From positions 2,663,658-2,727,657 of the forward strand of contig VYZI01000040.1 of assembly GCA_013397695.1 (NCBI GenBank): a DNA stretch of 64,000 nucleotides, read 5' to 3'. Positions within the stretch are counted from its first letter, which is position 1. Each line of letters starts with the position of its first letter. Below the pieces are notes generated by a model. The model did not search any database, was not told where the DNA came from, and saw nothing but the letters and a program-made list of their open reading frames with translations. The position numbers and the translations under genes were made by a program. Of the stretch, positions 24,901 to 36,529 are shown one piece after another. The DNA comes from Centropus unirufus. Taxonomy: Eukaryota > Chordata > Aves > Cuculiformes > Centropidae.

Positions 24901-27900
24901 AATGTACCAGATGAAATTCATTAGACATAAGTGAAAATGTTGCAGAAATGTGATTTTTATATATGTTCATTCTGAAAGACCTGAGAACAATTTTATCTTA
25001 TCTAAATATATATATTATATAAAGACTGCCAAATTTCACTTGTTTTGCCCACAATAACTGAAAGTACAAAGCAATTAATCAAAACTAACCAAAAGAAAAG
25101 AAAAACCCTCAAAACAAAAAAAAAAGGGCAGGGGATTAGCTAGCACTCTAAGCACTAAATTACTGCATGAGTACATTAATTCAACATTAGAACAGATGTG
25201 ACATTATTCATTCTAATTTACTTGGCCCATGTGGTTTTTGAATGTGGTGCCTGGTGACCAGGGGCAAGCCAGCAGTTTGAGCAATGTGTTGCTTTAGGGC
25301 TATCCTGGCCACACATGCATATCTGCTAACTCCAACTGGAGTGTGTGCAGGACCAGATGTGATGTTTGGTACGACATACCCGGAAGCTAGCAAACTCTAA
25401 TTGTGCTGTCTTAGCATGTCACCAGTGCCCAGGTTTTGCTCTGATCTTTCAGTCTGTCTCTGGATGAGAAGGTCCACACAGGAGTTGAAACCAATTTAGG
25501 TCACTGAGAAACGTTCATTATGGGCAGCAGTGGCATCCAAGTATGTTCACTTCTTCACCTCTTTGCTGTTCCTCATCTGCCAGCCAAAAGGTTTGAGTGT
25601 GCTTCTAAATTCAGTCCAAAGTCACTCAGGGGTGAAGGTATAACACATTCGCCAAAGCTTTGTATTCTGCACTAACTTGCAGTAAGCAGCCCGAAAGATG
25701 AAAAACACCTTTTGAACTCAAAAACTAGGTTTTATTTGAATAAAGGCTGAAGGAACAAACATACCATGGAGGAAGTCTAGGATGAAGTGTAGTGACATGG
25801 GAGTTTGTAAATGGACTTCTTCTTGCACTGTGTCCGGCAAGAAAGGAGCATCCTGGTAGGGCTCCTCTGAATGTCAGTGACTGAGTACTGTTCCAGATTG
25901 TGATAAAGTCTACAGTTTTTTTTTTTGTTACTACACCAAAAATGTGTTTGTCACCTCTGTTGAACCTATAATCCCTGCACTTCTAAATGGTCTCTCACTA
26001 CTTCAGGCTCTCTTCCCTTGCTGAGTCCCTCATGCTCATCCTGCGCTCCAGAAATGTCCTTTTCCTGTCCCCCACCACACTCTGTGGGTTACCTAAAGGG
26101 CAGGGCCTCTCTCTTCTTCATTGTTCCTTCTGAGTCAAAGTGAAAGAAGTAAGGAGGTTTCTTTTGTACTCCCTTCAGAAAGAAACCTGGCATGTATTAA
26201 CATACGGTTCCCATGAAAAACAACAGGAGTCGTCATAGTGAGCTCATGTTGCTGAGGGAGAAATTAGTAAACTCATCCCACCAGCTATGGTCCGATGGTA
26301 GCTTGATTCAGCTATAAGACCCAGTTATAATCCATCTTTAATACCTATTACCTTTCAAGAGCCCAGTTCCTAGTTGTGCACCCGGCTGTTCAGGAAGGCT
26401 CCCGTTCCTGTTCACTTGTGTCCCTGCTGCCTGGGGACAACTTTACCCTCTAGTTTAGGGTCAGGCCTGGAAACCTTTGGGTTTGTGCTCCCTGAATCAG
26501 ATGCTCTGGGAAGAACATGTTCCTGAAGGTAAACAACCTAGATCGTCTGCATTCGGGTGGGTTAGACAGCCTTAACACCAGACTTGCCTTGGGCAGGATG
26601 ACTATTTCTGACCACCAGCTGGAGGCTGTTGGGAGCTACAAAATCTGCATGCTACCTGCAGACGTGCATCTCCATGGCTTTGGCCAGGGTGTATCAAATT
26701 TTCCTCCATGTCTCCCTGTAAATAGACATTGTTTTAGTTAATCAGTATCTCATTTTCCTATATGTCTCCCTGTAAACAAGCGCTGCATTTTATTTTAAGA
26801 ACATCCGTAGCAAGGATGAGCATAAAATGCAGCAGAGGAAAACACAACAGAATGGTGACATTAGCAGAAGAAAGTCACCTGGAAAATCTGACACATAGTA
26901 TCACCACTGGTTCATGTCATATGGATAGGGCAATGTGAGAGCATTAAGAGAAATAAAGGATCAGAAAGGATGCTGATCATCTTCATATGCAAAGTGGACA
27001 CAATGAAGAGCAGATTTAGTGACTAGATAGCCAGAAGAAACATCTTTTCCCTTTTTTTCTACTTTTTTTTTTATAGTCTGTGACAATAGTTTTTTTTTTT
27101 TCTCTAAGTCACTGAAACTCATGCTTACGTCCGTTCCTGTTTCGGGAAGGCAAAATATTAATGAATAATGATGCCTTCCAGAAGCAGCTTCTTGGGGAAA
27201 ATAACTAACAATTCACTTAGGTTTGAATTCATGATGTTTCATTGTCTTCAGTTGATAATTTAATAACAAACAGTTATTTCTTCTTGTGGAAATGATGGTG
27301 GGTACAGATTAGTTCACGCAGAGGGATTACACTCCCTTGCTTGTCTTTCCTTTTCTGTAAAACACTTAACACAGTTATTTGGAAAAATCTCAGCTATGTG
27401 CTCCATTTGAGTAGAAGGAATGAGTGTTGCAACAGCAAGCAGGGGACATAGCAAGGTGCCTCATGTGGTTGTTTTATTGTATGTTGCTCCTTTTTATTCT
27501 TCTGTGGAATTCTATGCAAAGCCAGCTGCTGCTGATTGAATAATGCATCTTGAGCCTATTAAATGTATCCTGCATATTCAACACTGAAAATAAATGATTC
27601 TCGTACTATCATGTATTGTTCAATAAATTTGGCCCATTGTGTGCCATTTCCCTAGCATGGTTTGTCTTTTCTCTCTTTTGCCATTTAGCATTTTATTTGC
27701 CTCCTTTCTTTCTTTTTAATGTTAAGGTATTACAATCATCCTAGTATTGTTCAGATGGGAACAGGACTTCCCTTCTTGTTAAGTCCCCAGGTGAACTCTG
27801 CAATAAATGGAACATAGTTGCTGCTGCCTATATTTACAGGATTCTGAAATTTCGTATCATTTACACCATAATAGACTGTATTTTACAATCAGGAGACCAA

Positions 27901-27915
27901 ATCTATGGTTGGCAC
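21970..27915. other. Unique DNA, no gene recognised
   Basis: No host exon was identified. About 23690-24250 is purine-rich on the plus strand. From about 25690 to 26790 base composition changes, with more C and G, scattered CpG and a repeated ATGTCTCCCTGTAAA motif 54 bp apart (26699 and 26753). This could be an unrecognised old insertion such as an LTR, but no boundaries were seen. A fragment near 23615-23640 resembles the old repeat discussed for 27916-27939. Confidence 0.45.
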
Positions 27916-27939
27916 AACTCCACTGAATTCACTGGAGTT
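27916..27939. repeat. 24-bp near-perfect palindrome
   Basis: AACTCCACTGAATTCACTGG and the next four bases (AGTT) form an inverted repeat centred on GAATTC. All positions pair with their partner except one C/C mismatch pair. It resembles the self-complementary core, as I remember it, of an old dispersed amniote repeat with an AACTCCATTGACTTCAATGG-like consensus. The family name cannot be given from sequence alone. Confidence 0.6.
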
Positions 27940-30329
27940 GAACTGCTTCGTTGAGTTTCTTTGAGAGCCCAGACATTGCAAGTGGATGTGCTGTAGTTTG
28001 TGGATTGGAATTAGCAGTTTCTTTCAATACGGCATAACTTTAAACATAAACAATTCCTTAAATTCCTCTAGGGGCATTATGTTAGTTTTATTAATAACTG
28101 GAGAGAGTGTTTTTTCCAATATGCTTCATTAGTCTGTGTTGGTAGAGAGGCTGTTCATCAGGTCTATTTTAAATGTAAAATTGGAAGCATCGTGTGACAT
28201 AACCTCTACATGAGGGTATTTGAAACTGAAACTGTACTTCTGGGAATGAGATCACATCATAGGCAGTGACCAATATGGTTATTTCATTGCTGGAACTACT
28301 TGAGGGAAATCACTTCTGAGAATTGCTTTGTTATTTTAAATGGATTTCTGTGCTATGTATCTTACCCACCTCCTAGTTCCGTCGTGGCTTTCAGTCACTT
28401 GAACTCTCCTCCCTCCCCTCCCCTCAGCCAACACTAGCTTTAGCTCATACTTCCCTTTGATTTTCTAGTTCCCAAATTAAAACTGTTTCTCCACGGACCA
28501 CTGTATGCTCATATATTCACTGGTCCACCACCGGGGTCTCCCATTTCAGGGCTCAACTTACACCCATGCTCATCTATCATCACCATCTCCGACTTCTGCC
28601 TATTTTATCCATATCTGTAAATAAGGTTCAAACGCTCATCCTCAGTTCTTCCTATGGTTCAGTTACTAGACTGCTTCTGCCACACCAGCCACAATTCTTG
28701 CAGGTGGGAATTTAGGAAACAGTGTGAGATGGAGATGGTTCCCTGTGGGCAGCAAGGGTGAAATGATTCTTAACGAAGATGAAGTTCTGCTATGTCCACA
28801 CAAGCGCCCGTGTGCCTCCTGGTTTCCTGACCCATTTGGTATATTAGCAGTATTGTAACCGATTTCAAATTTTAGTAGGTCTGACTGCAATTTTTCCCGG
28901 TCTGACTCAGAAATGATGGACTGGAACCACCCCATAAGTAACCACTCTATATGCTGAGATGAGAGATGAGAACTGGGGTCACATTTCAATTGTAGGCTAA
29001 ACCTACTACGATGAAAGACTGTCTTTTTCTTTGCTTTTAGTACAATGATAATTAAATAATATAATACATGACAAAAATAATACATTTTTAAAATCATAAA
29101 TAAAATTACATTTTACCTTTGGAAGAAAGGTTATAACATGATTTTGTTTATTCTGGCTTTCTCACACACACTTACAGTATATGAAACTATAAATCCAGGA
29201 GACAAATATCCAAAAGTTGCTGGATTTTAGAAACAAGTTTTTCATTAAGATGAAGAAATCATAGTTCATTTTAAAAAAATATTCTGAATATTTATTGCCA
29301 GCAGTAGCTAAAGCCAAGTCATAAAATGATCTGTAAAAGTTATGTTTGGATGATTTTATTTTTCCAGAAAAATATCTGCATTGTTCATACCCATTCATCC
29401 CGATACCTGGATTTCTCTGGATCCCAGAAATCAGACAGAGAAAGCATCTATATCAAAATATCAAGATATATGTGTATTTTAAATTAGGTTGCTTTTACAT
29501 GTCTTGAACATATGGCTATAAACTTTGATTAATATCAGTACAGCTAACAGCATCTATTCTTTAAACAAGCAAGAAACTTTACATTATTACAAAGGAGCAT
29601 GTGTCTGTACCCCACCCCACTCCCAAGCTATTTCCCTAGTTGTACAGACTATAAGAGGGCTACTCCATGTGGAATACTAGCTAATGATAATAGTGACTGT
29701 TGGGTTACTGATCTTTAAAAATTACTCTTATACTCATGAAAATTATTTGTTCATGTCGACTGCCTGCAGTTCTTTGTATGCTTGTTTCTTGGCTGGTTTG
29801 CTGCCATGTAAAGCAAGTCTTACTCATTTATTCAACAATCTGTGCAAATTTAACATCATTTGGTTAATGATTTTCCTGCCAAATTCAGAGACAATTGTAT
29901 TTAACTACAAAGCTCATTTTAATATCCTATTTAAAAGTCTAATCGAACCATTACTATTTTGCCTTTGATTTGTTGTATCTTTGTGTGTTGTCTTGGAGAT
30001 TTTGATGTTGCTTCCTTCCAGCTCTATTGATATTTATAACATGGACGGCATGTTTCTAGAGGAATAAAAGGATGGAAAAGTGCTCTCTGGTGGGATACAG
30101 TTTGGGTTACAAAAGGTCTAAGGATGACATTTCTGTAAGATGGAGATGCTCTATTAATGACAATGTCAAAAGAAATGAAGCAGGTAAAACTGGAGTGCAT
30201 GTTGTGGCAATCATATTCATGGAATTAGCCATGGAACTTTAGGTTTAGAAAAATTAATAAGCCAGTTAATTGAAGAGTTAACAAAAATACATATGGTGAT
30301 ATCTGCAAATAAGCCCTTGTAGCAGCAAG
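27940..30329. other. Unique DNA, no gene recognised
   Basis: No exon was recognised. About 28360-28690 is pyrimidine-rich and contains CCTCCCTCCCCTCCCCTCAG, which looks like a splice acceptor tract (28409-28428). No convincing exon with a donor follows. The minus-strand frame at 28666-29097 has no known domain. Confidence 0.5.
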
Positions 30330-30500
30330 AAAATACATAGATTAATAATGAAAAATTGTGTGTCAACATGGATATCAATGAGACATTTTGAATTTCAACT
30401 ATGAAAATGCCTCTTTTAAAACAGGTCTAGCATTTCATTAGGTACTGGGATGAGGTACTGGTTGGTAAACTACTGCTGTGAAAAGACTAGGATTGATCCA
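30330..30500 (+). mobile_element. Possible ancient CR1/L3-type LINE fragment
   Basis: One forward frame at about 30359-30376 reads CQHGYQ, like the S-Q-H-G-F motif in the CR1 reverse transcriptase. Further on, the frame starting at 30450 reads RYWLVN followed by polar residues, like the conserved N-W-L-x-N motif that comes later in the same domain. Spacing between them is shorter than expected, so a deletion would be needed. Frames are broken. The call rests on two short motifs and could be chance. Confidence 0.3.
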
Positions 30501-32863
30501 GTGCAGGATTTTCCAAATTCTGAATCCAAGCACATAATCATCTCACATTCAATGTGCTCCATTTATAAACAAGATGGTTCTTTCACTATAAATAATACCA
30601 GGTTTTGGTTGTCCTTTCTAATCACAGAATGAGAGATGAGTACAGAAAACGGTGATTTTTACCAGTTTCATTGACATAGCAGCAGTCATAGGAAAAAAAA
30701 AGCAGAAAGATATAAGCAAATTACTTCACTAGAGCTATATTCTCTTTATAGTTTATACTAGGACGATCCCACAGCCATAGTTGACCTCTGCAACAACAGC
30801 AAGACACCCATTTTCTTGTGCACAGATTGAGTAATGGTACCACCATATTTTATTTCCAAACTAGAAGATATATCACTCAATGCTCATATTTAAAATAAGA
30901 AGGAACAAATGCATTCCATTCATGTAGTTTAAAAAAAAAAAAAAGTTCAATCTGTTAAATATCTCCTGACATTTGTATGAACTTAAAGCAAATCACATGT
31001 CACATCTAGGATTACAGCAGTTTATATATCAGGTAACATATATTGATCTTTGGCCAAAAATATTTTGATTTTCTGTATAGTAAACAATTTCACTGGTCTG
31101 TTTATTACCCCAAGGACCCAAGGAAGGCTTCTGTAGCTGAGTAGCCAGGATGCAAAGATGTCCTGCCCGTAAGCCTATTGAAGAATCCCATAGTAAGTAA
31201 AAGAGAAGAGAGATGGACTGTATCTATAGATGCACATGTCTGTAAACATAGAGAATTCAGTCTCCTATGGGAAACTCAAAATTATTTAGCCATCTGCTCT
31301 GCACATCAGTCAATCCAAATACAAACAATCTGGATCTGGATAGTGCATGAAGGAGATTTCTCATTTTGTCTTCCACACACATTCAAATTTAATGTTGAAT
31401 TTGAGGTATTTAATTCAAAATTATACTCCAGGCTACAGTCCTACTGGGAACTAGCATAAAACATTACCTTGAACAGGGATTCAAGTATTGGTATCTGCAT
31501 GAATTTCTGAGCAGCTGGTCTATATTTGACAAACACCTCTGTTCTTGGATCCATTATAGAAAGGGCCAGTACAGTATGAGCTAACTGGCAGAAGTCTCTG
31601 AGGATTTTCCTTTGGTATCAACAGGAATTTTAGCACAGTTTTCTCTCTTCTCTGCTTGTATGGATGAAATCCTGGTGACTTTGAACCAGCTGCACTTATG
31701 TTTGTTCATCCAGTACTGGAATCTTCCAGGTGTTTTGTAGGTGCTCAGGAGCATCCCAGGGAAACCAAGATTCTCAGACTGCTGTTGTTGGCTGTCCTGG
31801 CAGTAATACTGGCTTCAGGTCCTTCAGAGCACTTGAGGTCTATTTGCTTTAAAGGAAAACATAATTTATTATCTTCATAAAATCTTGGCACTTCACTTTC
31901 AAATGTTTTTCCTACCAGCTGCTGTCTGATACTGCAAAGTGCTAAACACTGTGAGCCACCACAGGGCTTTAGCTGGACAATTGAGCCTTTGCAGGGCTCC
32001 TGCCATGAGCCACCAGTGGAGCTGGAAAGCCAAAGAGCTTTGTCCAGATAGACTTATCTTTCCACAACGAGCAAGTAAAATATTCATAGTGGATTATCTT
32101 AACTGTCTGTCTCATCTGCTTTAACACATCCAAATAACTGGCCGACATATCATACAAGCAATCAGGCTTCCTGAACTTCATTACCTGTATCAATCTTATC
32201 ACTATTTAAAAAAAAAGAAAGACCTTTAAAATGTGAGAGAACAAGAGTACATGTTTTCCCATGGGGCAGTTCTGAGCACAAGAGTATCTTCACTTCAATA
32301 TTTTTTTTGCAACTCTTTCAAGCTAACCACATCCAGACGGTGGATGTGCCAGGAAATGCCATTCTGGGACTAATTTACTGGTACTAAAAATGGTATTTCC
32401 AGAACTGTCACTTTCCAAGGGAATTTGAGTATCCACAAGTATTTAAACTGTGAGGATCCATTTTCTGACATTTGGGATCCATCTGTACTCCAGTCTAGCT
32501 GGAACCAAACAGGCCCCATCCATCTCTAAGCTTCCTGAAACTGTCCAGGACTGTCAAGGAAATTGCACTATGACCACGCTGGAACCAGTGTTGGTGTTGG
32601 CTGGTACAGTTCAATGCTTTGTGTGGAAAGGGATTCAAATGAGATCATTTCACTACCCTTTTGGTAAATTCCATTGGGAAACAGCTGGAGGCAATGATTT
32701 CATTGCCTTATTATTAGTTGTATTATAGGACACAATAGAAGCAGAAAAGAATAGGGGTTATGTCAGAACTTCATGTAAAAATTTTCTCTCCCGCCCAGAC
32801 ATCAGCATTGGCTCAACAAAATACTGATCAGACCTGAATCCCATGGGCAGGCTAAAAACAGAA
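30501..32863. other. Unique DNA, no gene recognised
   Basis: No exon, RNA gene or clear repeat was recognised. A 14-bp poly(A) run lies near 30930. The open frames in this interval are short and have no recognisable domains. Confidence 0.5.
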
Positions 32864-33153
32864 GGGTGCCAAAAACAGGGCTCCACAGAGGCTGTTCTTG
32901 GCTTGGTGCTTTACTTCACAAATGATGGAATAGAGATTATACAGATGATACAAACCCAGAAGAGACTGCAAGATTATTTACTGCTGGGCAACCCATGAAT
33001 ACAAAACAGTCTTGACCAGCTAGAAGCCAGTGAGTTACTTGTCTGGTGGAAGTACTGGGTGGTATACCTAAGCAGAGCTACTCACCTGCAGAAATATACA
33101 ACATAGACTGGGCAAATCAGGAGATTATAGTGGATCAGCAAGTGAACACAGGT
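32864..33153 (+). mobile_element. Ancient CR1/L3-type LINE reverse transcriptase fragment
   Basis: Degraded sense-strand similarity to the CR1-family reverse transcriptase is visible in the expected order. A GGTGCC...GCTGTTCTTGG stretch (32864-32909) matches the nucleotide context of the G-V-P-Q-G-S-V-L-G block. Around 32941-32952 the codons read T-D-D-T, keeping the two aspartates of the F/Y-A-D-D active site. At 33124-33150 the frame reads IIVDQQVNT, like the V-I-V-D-H-K-L-N block that follows in CR1. Many stops and indels separate these pieces. It is much more worn than the CR1 copies at 709 or 47548 and probably belongs to an old L3-like lineage. Confidence 0.58.
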
Positions 33154-36100
33154 TGGTAATTCCAATCAGTTGTCCCATGTTCTTCTTCTTTGCAGGGCTA
33201 TGCAAGCAAACATAGCTGGAAAGACAGGAGAAGCTGTCAGGAGAGGATATTTAGGGTGAATAACAGGTAATGGAGGGGAAAGTACTCTGGCAGCCGTCTG
33301 GCCATGTAAAATGCTAGTGCTGGGATAAATTAATGTAGTCATGTGCTTTGAACATGGAGTAATATGTTGAATAACTAAAAGAAAAAATGGGATTAGACAT
33401 TCAGAAAAACTCAAATTCTACAGTTAATATATAGGTAGTCTACTAAGGCAGTGAAATACTCAGCTGTACAGATCTTTAAGAACAAGGGTAACAAATAGCC
33501 TTCAGATAGGGAACAGTTAGAACAGATCTTGCTTTGGAAGTCTCCAAATTTCTGATCTTTCCAAGTTGGAGTAACATGGGCATGATCTCATCAACATTCC
33601 CAAGTAACAGCTTTCCTGCAGTGAAAACTGATAGGTGTGCTTCAGGTCCAGTCCAAAACCTGTTGAAAACTAACAAAGAATATCTAAGATGAATTAAGAT
33701 TTCACAAAGAGGATAATTTTCCAAGAACACAGAAAAGGTGGTCAACATAGAACTTGTAGTTGTTATTATTTTAAGAGCAATGAGGTCCTCTCTGGCACTG
33801 CAGATGTAGAGGGGAAGAGTGGCATCTTCCTTTCTTTCATTTATGTTTCTGTACTCAGCCAGGTTCCAAATCTTTCTTTTGCTGAGAAAATGTGATGATT
33901 TTTCGAGCCTGTAAAAACAGACATATTGGCTAGACACTTTCCAGAGCTGATTTCCTGTAAGAGATAATGCCTGCTAAGCCCAAACTCTGCTTTGCAGTGC
34001 AAAGCCCATAGTAGATAGTGCTTGTTTGGTCATAGTCTTATTTTGGATGGGTCAGCTGTGCATCCTCGGGAATGTACTCTGGCCCTAAAGATTAGTCAAA
34101 ATGCATCCTGTAAGGATAAGAACATTCCTACCAAGCAAGACAAAATAACCTAGCCAAACAACTGAAAACATGTCAGTAATCTTTAAATAGCTTCTTCAGG
34201 GGAGCAGCAAAAAGCTCCATAAACTTACCTCTCTGCATGTTCTTGAAAGCCAAGAGTTTTGCTTGGTCAGGTGAAGGTGTGTGATCTGGTAAGACAGGCA
34301 AACTGGAGTTACATTCCTATGGTGGTATTTGGACCAGGTGAAAGTATAGGCTGTTTTGGAGTGTGGTGGGGATACTGGATCTGCCTCCTTCCATAGAAAG
34401 AAAAATTTCTATCACCGTGCAGAGATCCTTAGTCAGATTCTTATTGGGAAAAGAATGGAAAAGAAAGAGCTGGGAACACTTGAGGACCCTCCTCCCAAAA
34501 GAGGAAAATAATCCCAAATAAATAATTCATGTCCCTTATTAAACTGTATGAGTAATGAATGACAGTCAGTGCCTTACAAATGGGATCTGCAAGAGGAAAT
34601 TATTCCTACAAACCACTGATGTTTCTCCTTTGGAGGGCTGCTGATTTGTTTAGGCTTGTCATTTGCATATTTCCAGCCCCTCAGCTCTTCTGTGAATTGC
34701 CCACAGCCGGCCATCCACCTTCCTGTAAGATGCATGAAAAAATTTACCCTCCTGTGAGTACAGTCTTTTGGTTCTTGTATAGGCAGTGATAAGAGTTGAG
34801 TGTAAAAGGCTCTTTGATAATTTAATTCAGTTTTCTGAATTATGATTCTGCATGCACCATTAGTTCAATCACAAACCAGCTACAATAAGAATTAGGTCTG
34901 TTTTGCAACATGAAGCAGACAAGGCTGCTCAGTGGAGCAGTCAAGGGTGTTTAATGTTACATTTGTTGTTGACTTTGAAAACAAACACATGTGCACTGAT
35001 GTACGGCAATCTGAAAGTCCCATACAGATGTAACAACAGTGGCATCTCAGGGATCCTGGGCTTACGTTCAGAGATGGAAGTGATGGGGGGCAGGGGAGGG
35101 TGGGGGCAATGCTGAGTGAGCACATCACATGGCTGTGCCAGTTGTGCCAGGCAGGAGCTGCTAAGAGAGTAGCTTTCCCCAACTTCATAGGAAATCAAAA
35201 GACTCAAAAGTGAAAAATCATCATTAGGAGGTGATGTGTGAGGAGCAGGGGGTTTAGACAAAAAGTATGAGCAAGAACACTTTAAAAGGGGTATCACTAA
35301 TCTCAATGAATGCTTCAAAATTTGAAAGGAAACTTCTTGTCCCTGAGTTACATTTAGTATTGAATTCTGATCGGCTTTCCCTTCTAATAATATTTGCTTT
35401 GACCTTAGCAGGGCAATTTGTGTCAGAGAGGTAATCTCAATTTCTCCCTCATCACTCCTCCTTCATCACTCTTTCACACCACAATTTGACACTTAGTCAT
35501 GAGAGGTTGGCTGGGAAACCAGAACCAAACACCACCCAACTGTGGCTGAGTGCCAGCTACCAGCTACAGTTCATTGCATATATTGCTTAAGAAACTCTCC
35601 AGTATTTATTTTGGAGACCATCATCCTGATATTTCCAAAATTAAGTAGTATTTAGCATACTCTCTTCTACTTCCTTCTTGGAAGTGTTCTGAGCAGAGGA
35701 ATTACATTTAACCCTTAATGTGTTGTTCATTTATACTGTAAAAGCCCAGGCTGGTCAAGAGGGAAAATCAACAGCTTTATCCTTGAACAGTACTGTGTGT
35801 GACATGGAAAAGAGTGAGAATTCAGTGATGACAGCTCAGACTTATATCTAAGCCCTCCCTTTATCACAGAAATGGTGTAAAACTGTTTTGGCCTGTGGGA
35901 AAGGGAAAGTTGCCCTATTTGGTAATATCTGACAGGACTACAAAATTAAAATGGTTGCCATTTTTGTATGACTGGAGACAGTGAAAGGACGTTTTGGTGG
36001 TAAATTTTACATTTCTTTTGTTTTGCCAAACAATGGTAAAGCAGAATATAACATTGTTTGGATGTACATATTGAGAAGCAAGAATTTGATTAACTGCTTG

Positions 36101-36422
36101 ACATACCTTTTCATAATTTACATAAGAAAATATGTCACGGCCTTAAAGGCTATTGAGCCCACAGATCCTTGTGCTTTCCTGGTTTTCTCACAGTGCATTT
36201 CATAGGCTTGAGTTTCTTTATCCAACACATTTGCCATCTGTTTTCCAGTGACCTGCTTCAAAATATATTGAAATTCATACAAGATCTTCAGATTAGACCC
36301 GAACTATCAAAGAAATATTAACAGAATCTATTTTTGTGGTCCAAGATAATGACCTGTTTCCTGTCACAGGCTGTTGCAGCTTTCTGCCCTCTCATTTGCT
36401 GTTCTCTAATATTTTCAGGATT
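33154..36422. other. Unique DNA, no gene recognised
   Basis: No exon or repeat was identified apart from a strong G-quadruplex motif at 35085-35106. Open frames are short and overlapping. A 12-base match to the microRNA miR-137 near 35582 has no hairpin partner. Confidence 0.5.
35085..35106 (+). other. Canonical G-quadruplex motif
   Basis: Four G runs of 6, 4, 3 and 5 bases are separated by loops of CA, A and T. This fits the G3+ N1-7 rule with very short loops, a form that usually folds stably. No promoter, exon or repeat edge was recognised next to it, so any role is unknown. Confidence 0.85.
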
Positions 36423-36529
36423 ACAGAATCAGAATTGTTTAGGTTGCAAAAGACCTTAAAGGTTATTGAGTCCAACTGTAAACCAAATACTGCCAAGCCC
36501 ACTACTAAACCATGTCCCTAAGTACTAAC
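36423..36529 (-). mobile_element. CR1 LINE 3' tail fragment
   Basis: The stretch reads ACAGAATCAGAATTG, then AGGTTGCAAAAGACCTTAAA, then TGCCAAGCCCACTACTAAAC and CATGTCCCTAAG. This is the antisense of a CR1 3' region of the GGTTGGAAAAGACC subfamily, also seen at 52022. About 107 bp remain. The octamer repeat has mutated. No ORF2 sequence is included. Confidence 0.85.

Noticed and set aside
28409..28428. Splice-acceptor-like pyrimidine tract ending in CAG
   Set aside because: No open exon with a convincing donor follows, and the whole neighbourhood is pyrimidine-rich.
28666..29097. 143-codon minus-strand frame
   Set aside because: The translation shows no recognisable family motif, and no start context or splice structure supports it.
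35582..35593. 12-base match to mature miR-137 (ATTGCTTAAGAA)
   Set aside because: The match stops after 12 bases and no complementary arm lies upstream or downstream to make a precursor hairpin.
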